64,000 bases of DNA from Novosphingobium chloroacetimidivorans. Its GTDB lineage: Bacteria > Pseudomonadota > Alphaproteobacteria > Sphingomonadales > Sphingomonadaceae. Shown here one piece after another: positions 59,682 to 64,000 of this stretch. Position numbers and translations under genes: made by a program. The stretch covers positions 83,963 through 147,962 of the forward strand of contig NZ_JACHLR010000011.1 of the NCBI RefSeq assembly GCF_014204535.1. The letters run 5' to 3'. Each line of letters starts with the position of its first letter. Position 1 is the stretch's first letter. Under the pieces are notes generated by a model. That model saw nothing but the letters and a program-made list of their open reading frames with translations. It ran no database searches and was not told the origin of the DNA.

Positions 59682-60337
59682 TGGACGCCGCGCTTCTCTC
59701 TCGCCTCACAAATTCGCCCGTCATCCGCATTTTTCACGCGGTTCGGATCGAACTGCAATCGACTGGTACCTCGATCAACCTGATCGACGGTAGCGCCTCG
59801 CTTGCGCTCTTGGTCGATGGTCAGCAAGTGACATTCAAAGGCAGCGATCCGACCTTCGGGGTGATCGGCGGCATCGATCAGATCAACGAACAGATCGCGA
59901 GCGAAGCGCCCTCCGTCAGTGTCTCGCTGATGCCAGCATCGGCCAACGCGATCGGTGAACTATCACAGCCCGACAACCAAGGCAGCCCGGTGCGCATTTG
60001 GATGGGCTCGGTCGATGATTTGACCGGGATTGTGATCGGTATGGAGTTGCTGTGGTCCGGTCGTCTCGACACCGTTGTGACCAGTATTCAGGCTAATGGT
60101 CAATCGTGTGAACTCGTCACGGTCTCGGCGTACGATCGATTGTTCTCAGTGAACGAAGGCGAAGCGCTCAATTCCAAGTGGCACCAAGCTATTTGGCCCG
60201 GTGAAACCGGCTTCGACTTCAACGTGGATTCCACCGTTGAAATCTACTGGGGTGGCGAGGCTGGCAAGCCATCGACAACACCGATCCCCGGTGGTGGCGG
60301 ATCGATAAGGTCACTGCCGGGTATATTTGGTGGCTGA
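59681..60337 (+). CDS. phage tail tip protein (DUF2163-like position)
   Basis: A 218-residue protein beginning MDAALLSRLTNSPVIRIFHA, with WMGSVDDLTGIVIGMELLWS GRLDT and ELVTVSAYDRLFSVNEGEAL. Its order between the post-tape-measure gene and an NlpC/P60-like gene matches that of gene transfer agent tail tips. The family assignment is tentative. Coupled to the previous gene. Confidence 0.7.
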   Translation: MDAALLSRLTNSPVIRIFHAVRIELQSTGTSINLIDGSASLALLVDGQQVTFKGSDPTFGVIGGIDQINEQIASEAPSVSVSLMPASANAIGELSQPDNQGSPVRIWMGSVDDLTGIVIGMELLWSGRLDTVVTSIQANGQSCELVTVSAYDRLFSVNEGEALNSKWHQAIWPGETGFDFNVDSTVEIYWGGEAGKPSTTPIPGGGGSIRSLPGIFGG

Positions 60338-60351
60338 TCACGCCGCTCGAA

Positions 60352-60357
60352 TAAATA
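60352..60357 (+). promoter_or_regulatory. TAAATA motif before the peptidase-like gene
   Basis: GAATAAATA, spacer CACGC, ATG 60363. No Shine-Dalgarno sequence. Confidence 0.55.
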
Positions 60358-60362
60358 CACGC

Positions 60363-60785
60363 ATGAAGTTGCTAGAGCGCGTCCAGAACACACAAAAGAC
60401 CATAGACGAGTTCTATGGTCAGCCTTTCTCATGGGGCAGCGCCGACTGCGCTATACTAGCCGCACGTCACCTAGAGAACATGGGCTTCGAGACCGTGCGC
60501 GAGAAAGCGCGCAACTACACGACTGAGATCGGTGCACGCCGCGCCATGACCGCGCTCGGCTGTGCCTCGATGGAGGACTTCGTCGATCAATACGGTTTCG
60601 CTCGCATCCCGCCTGCCTCGGCTCTGCCGGGCGATCTCGTAGGGTTTCCGGGTGGCGAGGACGAACGGCCTTGGACCGCCTTGGGCGTCATGGTGGACTC
60701 CGGTGAACACCTGATCGGCTTCGCCAACGGCGAGGTGATGCGCGGCCCCAGCCACGTCTGCACTGTAGCTTGGAGGGTTGCCTAA
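60363..60785 (+). CDS. DUF6950 / NlpC-P60-like tail protein
   Basis: A 140-residue protein with the start YGQPFSWGSADCAILAARHL, where the Cys would be the catalytic nucleophile of NlpC/P60-like hydrolases, and LPGDLVGFPGGEDERPWTAL G in place of the GDLV...H region. The family likely cleaves peptidoglycan peptides during DNA entry. ATG 60363 is set by the motif; the longer frame upstream has no support. Confidence 0.85.
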   Translation: MKLLERVQNTQKTIDEFYGQPFSWGSADCAILAARHLENMGFETVREKARNYTTEIGARRAMTALGCASMEDFVDQYGFARIPPASALPGDLVGFPGGEDERPWTALGVMVDSGEHLIGFANGEVMRGPSHVCTVAWRVA

Positions 60786-60786
60786 G

Positions 60787-62565
60787 ATGCCGATGGCTAT
60801 CCCTTTGATCGGCGCAGCTTTTATGGCTGTCGGCTCGGTTTTGACCGCCGTGGGTGTCACCGCGACGATCGCTGGCATCAGCCTTGCGACGATCGCCACG
60901 GTTGCGGGCGTTGCGCTCATGGCCGTGTCGATGCTCACGATGATGCCGCCGAAGCCCAGTTCCAGCGGCAGCCAGCTTGATACGAAGTTAAGCGCGAAAG
61001 CCCCTGTAGAAGTTCTCTATGGCCATTCAGCCACTGGCGGCACGTTGATCTATCGCGAGTTGAGTGGCAAGAAAAACGACTACCTGTGGTTGGCTATTGC
61101 ACTCTCGGCATCGGGTCCGATTCAAGGCGTGGAGTACGCGTACGCCAATGATGTAGCGCTGAACTTCAGTGGCAATCCATCTAGCAACTTTGCACTGGTG
61201 AGCGGCACCACCCCCGCGTCGAAGAAGCTCTACACGGGCAAGTTCGGCATGCGCTTTCTGAATGGCGACACACCTTCGACCACCACGATCTCGCAGGGTT
61301 TCGGCTCGCGCGGCGCGGCACCGAAGAACCCCGGCTTGGCCTCAGGGCACGCCCTCGCACTCGTCTGGGCAGACTACGACACAGACCAATTCCCGCAGGG
61401 TCTGCCAAAGATGTTGTTCACCGCGCGCGGTGTCAAAGTATATGATCCACGCCGCGACAGCACCTATCCGGGTGGCTCTGGTAGTCACCGGCTGGACAAC
61501 GCCGCAACTTGGGAATTTTCTGAGAACCCTTACTTGTGTGCGCTCCATTGGGTTCTGGGTAAGTACCAAAACGGCCGCAAGGTTGTTGGTATCGGTGCGC
61601 GTCCTTCCGAAGTGGACTTTGCCGCATTCGTCCGTGGCGCGAACGTGGCTGATGCCAATGGCTGGAAGTGCGGCGGCGTAGCGAGCACCAAGGACGACAA
61701 GTTCGCGGTTCTGTCCACTATCTTGGCCGCAGGCGCTGGCGTGCCGATCGCGCGGGGGGCGCAGATTAGCTGCCACGTAAACACGCCGCTCACCACTACC
61801 GCCTCGATCAGCAGCGCTGACATCGTACGGGATGTGGAAATCCAAAATTCCACCTCGCTGCGCAGCAGATACAACACGGTCATCCCAACATACAGGGAAC
61901 CCTCGCAGTTTTGGGAAATGATCTCAGGCGAGCAGGTAACCGCCTCAGTCTATGTGGATGAGGACGGCGGTTTTCAGGCATCGCGCGAAGTCGAATTCAC
62001 GATGGTGCAGCAAGCCGCACAGGCGCACCAGCTTGCGACGTACAATCTGGTCAACAGCCGTGAGATGCTGACCTTCACCATGGGGGTCAAGATACGTGGT
62101 CTGGGCATTCGCGTAGGCGAAGCCATCACCGTAAACGTGCCCGCTATTGCAGCCACATCGATCAAGTGCTTGGTCATCAACCGCGAATACAACCCTACTG
62201 ATGGCGTTGTTACGCTTACGCTCAAGAGCGAGAACGACAACAAGCACGCGTTTGCGCTTGGGCAGTCACAGGTTGCCCCGCCCACGATCGCACTTCGCGG
62301 GTTTGACGCCAGCGACATGGCCGCGCCAGAGTCCACAAGCTGGCTGGTGCAAGGCGGCACGATCACCAGCGATGCAGGCGTGCGGCCGGTCATTCGGATC
62401 AACGGCGCGAACGACAATCCTTATACCTCGCAGATCATCGTCGAGTACCGTCTCGCTGGTACTCCCGGCTGGTGGATGGCAGGCATCTACGGTCGCAACA
62501 CCAGCGCGATCGAGATCACGTCTGTTACCACAGGCACGGCCTATGACGTGGCGATCAGCTACTGA
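60787..62565 (+). CDS. tail tip / host specificity protein, N-terminal part
   Basis: A 592-residue protein (ATG 60787; GGAGGG at 60772-60777, ten bases before ATG). A hydrophobic N-terminal third of a segment (IPLIGAAFMAVGSVLTAVGV TATIAG) is followed by a J-like core: APVEVLYGHSATGGTLIYRE, WLAIALSASGPIQGVEYAYA, NPYLCALHWVLGKYQNGRKV. The C-terminal part has a fibronectin-III-like domain ending TTGTAYDVAISY before TGA 62563. The same frame continues beyond the stop as a fibre, so this is probably the first part of a larger protein. Confidence 0.88.
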   Translation: MPMAIPLIGAAFMAVGSVLTAVGVTATIAGISLATIATVAGVALMAVSMLTMMPPKPSSSGSQLDTKLSAKAPVEVLYGHSATGGTLIYRELSGKKNDYLWLAIALSASGPIQGVEYAYANDVALNFSGNPSSNFALVSGTTPASKKLYTGKFGMRFLNGDTPSTTTISQGFGSRGAAPKNPGLASGHALALVWADYDTDQFPQGLPKMLFTARGVKVYDPRRDSTYPGGSGSHRLDNAATWEFSENPYLCALHWVLGKYQNGRKVVGIGARPSEVDFAAFVRGANVADANGWKCGGVASTKDDKFAVLSTILAAGAGVPIARGAQISCHVNTPLTTTASISSADIVRDVEIQNSTSLRSRYNTVIPTYREPSQFWEMISGEQVTASVYVDEDGGFQASREVEFTMVQQAAQAHQLATYNLVNSREMLTFTMGVKIRGLGIRVGEAITVNVPAIAATSIKCLVINREYNPTDGVVTLTLKSENDNKHAFALGQSQVAPPTIALRGFDASDMAAPESTSWLVQGGTITSDAGVRPVIRINGANDNPYTSQIIVEYRLAGTPGWWMAGIYGRNTSAIEITSVTTGTAYDVAISY

Positions 62566-63909
62566 TCGACCACCAATGCGCAATCTGATCGCACGATCTA
62601 CTCAGGCGTGGTCGCGGGCGATGAGCGGTTCGCTTGGGCTGCAATCACAGGTGACGCCAAGCCTGAGGACTATGCCACGCATGGTGCCCCGGCTGGGACG
62701 CCGATCGGCGATGCCGAAGCCCAGTTCGTGGTCGATCGGGTTAATGCTGTGCACGCGGCCATCGAGGAGTTCGATGACACGTTCAACGCCATGCAGGCCC
62801 AGATCGACGGTCTGATCACCGATGCGGGTGGCGAGGCAGCGGCAGCGGCAGCAAGCGCTTCGGCAGCGGCCCAGTCTGAAGCCAACGCCTTGGCGGCAGC
62901 GCAGAACGCGGAAACGGCAAGCACAGATGCGGCGGCAGCACAGACGGCTGCGGCGAACGCTCTGACGGCAGCCAACACCAAGGCACAAGAGGCCGCGCAA
63001 TCGGCATCGAGCGCCAGCGGCCATGCAACCACCGCCTCGGGTCAGGCCACGATCGCCACGCAGAAGGCGGACGCGGCTGGTACCAGCGCGAGCACGGCCA
63101 CGGCCAAGGCGGATATCGCCACGACCAAAGCGGGCGAAGCGTCAACCAGCGCGACCAACGCGGCCACGTCCGAAAGCAACGCGGCAGGTTCGGCCAATGC
63201 CGCATCGATCAGCGCGACGGCTGCGGCGAAGTCTCATGATGATGCAGGCAAGCAGGCGTCCGCTGCCGCGACCAGTTCCTCGACGGCAAGCACCAAAGCG
63301 ACGGAGGCAGGCCAGTCGGCATCGGCCGCAGCTACATCGGCGACCAACGCGGGCACGTCAGCATCGAACGCCAACACCTATGCAGGGCAGGCCAGCACCA
63401 GTGCGCAAAACGCGGCTGGCAGCGCCTCTACGGCATCGACCCAAGCAGGCCTTGCCGCGACGGCTCGGCAGACCGCACAAGACGCGGCTACCGCTGCCAA
63501 TACCAGCGCCGGAACAGCCAGCACAAAGGCCTCAGAAGCCGGTATCTCCGCCACGGCAGCCCAGACCCAAGCTGTGCGCGCGTCAACCTTCGCATTGGAT
63601 GCGGCAGGTCGTGCGACCAACAACATCGTGGGTCGTGGTAGTTTCACCTCCAGCGATAAAGGCAATTGGCACAGCAGCAACGAAGCGCAGACATACAGCG
63701 TCCAAGATGTTGGCAGCGGCGGTTTTTGGATTCTACAGCAGGTCTCGCGTGACGCGTGGGAAGGCGAGCCCGTCCCCGGTGACTGGGCTGGTCGAAGGAT
63801 CAAGGTCAGCGGCAATGCTGCGGCGTTCCGCAACTACCCGGCGCGCGCTGGGCTCCAAGTCACCTTGGCGAACGGCTCCGTGCAGTATCTTACCGTTCCC
63901 GCAGGGTAA
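62566..63909 (+). CDS. Ala-rich coiled-coil tail fibre, continuing after an in-frame TGA
   Basis: After TGA 62563-62565 the frame continues open for 447 codons (STTNAQSDRTIYSGVVAGDE RFAWAAITGDAKPEDYATHG). A GTG at 62608 could start a 433-residue product, but no ribosome site stands before it. Residues of about 75-300 are strongly Ala/Ser/Thr-rich heptad-like repeats, a fibre shaft. The end (SFTSSDKGNWHSSNEAQTYS, then GGFWILQQVSRDAWEGEPVP) may be a receptor-binding tip. The last codon is at 63909; the window ends 91 bases later. Confidence 0.72.
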   Translation, partial: STTNAQSDRTIYSGVVAGDERFAWAAITGDAKPEDYATHGAPAGTPIGDAEAQFVVDRVNAVHAAIEEFDDTFNAMQAQIDGLITDAGGEAAAAAASASAAAQSEANALAAAQNAETASTDAAAAQTAAANALTAANTKAQEAAQSASSASGHATTASGQATIATQKADAAGTSASTATAKADIATTKAGEASTSATNAATSESNAAGSANAASISATAAAKSHDDAGKQASAAATSSSTASTKATEAGQSASAAATSATNAGTSASNANTYAGQASTSAQNAAGSASTASTQAGLAATARQTAQDAATAANTSAGTASTKASEAGISATAAQTQAVRASTFALDAAGRATNNIVGRGSFTSSDKGNWHSSNEAQTYSVQDVGSGGFWILQQVSRDAWEGEPVPGDWAGRRIKVSGNAAAFRNYPARAGLQVTLANGSVQYLTVPAG

Positions 63910-64000
63910 GCGTCCGGTCTGGGGCGCCTTGCGCGACGGGTAATCGGCAAGCCACAGGTGCGGCACTGTGGACAGCACCGGTGCGGCACTTATGGCTACG

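Noticed and set aside
62820..63580. Repetitive Ala/Ser/Thr-rich stretch considered as a CRISPR-like or tandem repeat array
   Set aside because: The period is irregular at DNA level and the reading frame is continuous; it codes a coiled-coil fibre shaft.

Overview
The window is a GC-rich alphaproteobacterial chromosome segment, most likely from a sphingomonad (Sphingomonadales, for example Novosphingobium or Sphingomonas). The evidence is the local order ubiE/mutM-rpsT-dnaA and coaBC-dut, the plant-type glutamate-cysteine ligase, a large TonB-dependent receptor, several families of interspersed palindromic repeats between genes, and a PEPxxWA-type sorting signal in the prophage cargo. No rRNA or tRNA gene and no CRISPR array was seen.

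Positions 1-35148 are host backbone. They hold a TetR regulator, the decayed 3' end of a thiamine-diphosphate enzyme gene, a membrane fatty-acid hydroxylase, pgl, rsmE-gshA, a TonB receptor, ahpC-ahpF, a cold-shock gene with small genes, rsgA, a minus-strand group tim44-mltA-smr, secB, murJ-trpS, a DUF4136 lipoprotein, a minus-strand group ubiE/ubiB/membrane protein and coaBC/dut, mutM, rpsT, dnaA, a diguanylate cyclase, and DUF983-ThiF-DUF1810 in one overlapping operon. Repeats lie between many of these. One is read in frame inside the smr gene and one appears to supply the murJ ribosome binding site.

From about 35149 to beyond the right edge lies a prophage that cuts a sirtuin (cobB/Sir2) gene, removing its N-terminal NAD-binding part. 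Its left arm carries a GNAT protein, a DUF5131 (Gp37/Gp68) protein, an AlpA-like regulator, a HigB/NadS-type toxin-antitoxin pair, a DNA methyltransferase, an HNH protein, an unknown 278-residue protein, a GH19 endolysin and small genes. The late region is a siphovirus with an HK97-type head: HNH, TerS, TerL, portal, protease, capsid, connectors, tail tube, chaperones, tape measure, tail tip and an Ala-rich fibre. The integrase, repressor and replication genes are not recognisable inside the window.

The most striking observation is a repeated TAAATA motif (usually ATAAATA) placed 4-6 bases before the start codon of almost every gene that heads a phage transcription unit. It is absent before genes that start by overlapping an upstream stop codon. 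The placement resembles T4-type late promoters giving leaderless messages. The major capsid and tail tube genes are exceptions: they carry the motif further upstream, followed by a hairpin leader with a Shine-Dalgarno sequence. Two further copies precede a terminator-ended short RNA candidate and a structured non-coding block. Other points of note are a reverse-strand cargo of exported proteins (one PEPxxWA-CTERM) inserted between HNH and TerS, a probable -1 frameshift joining two tail chaperone frames, and a tail protein frame interrupted by a single in-frame TGA.
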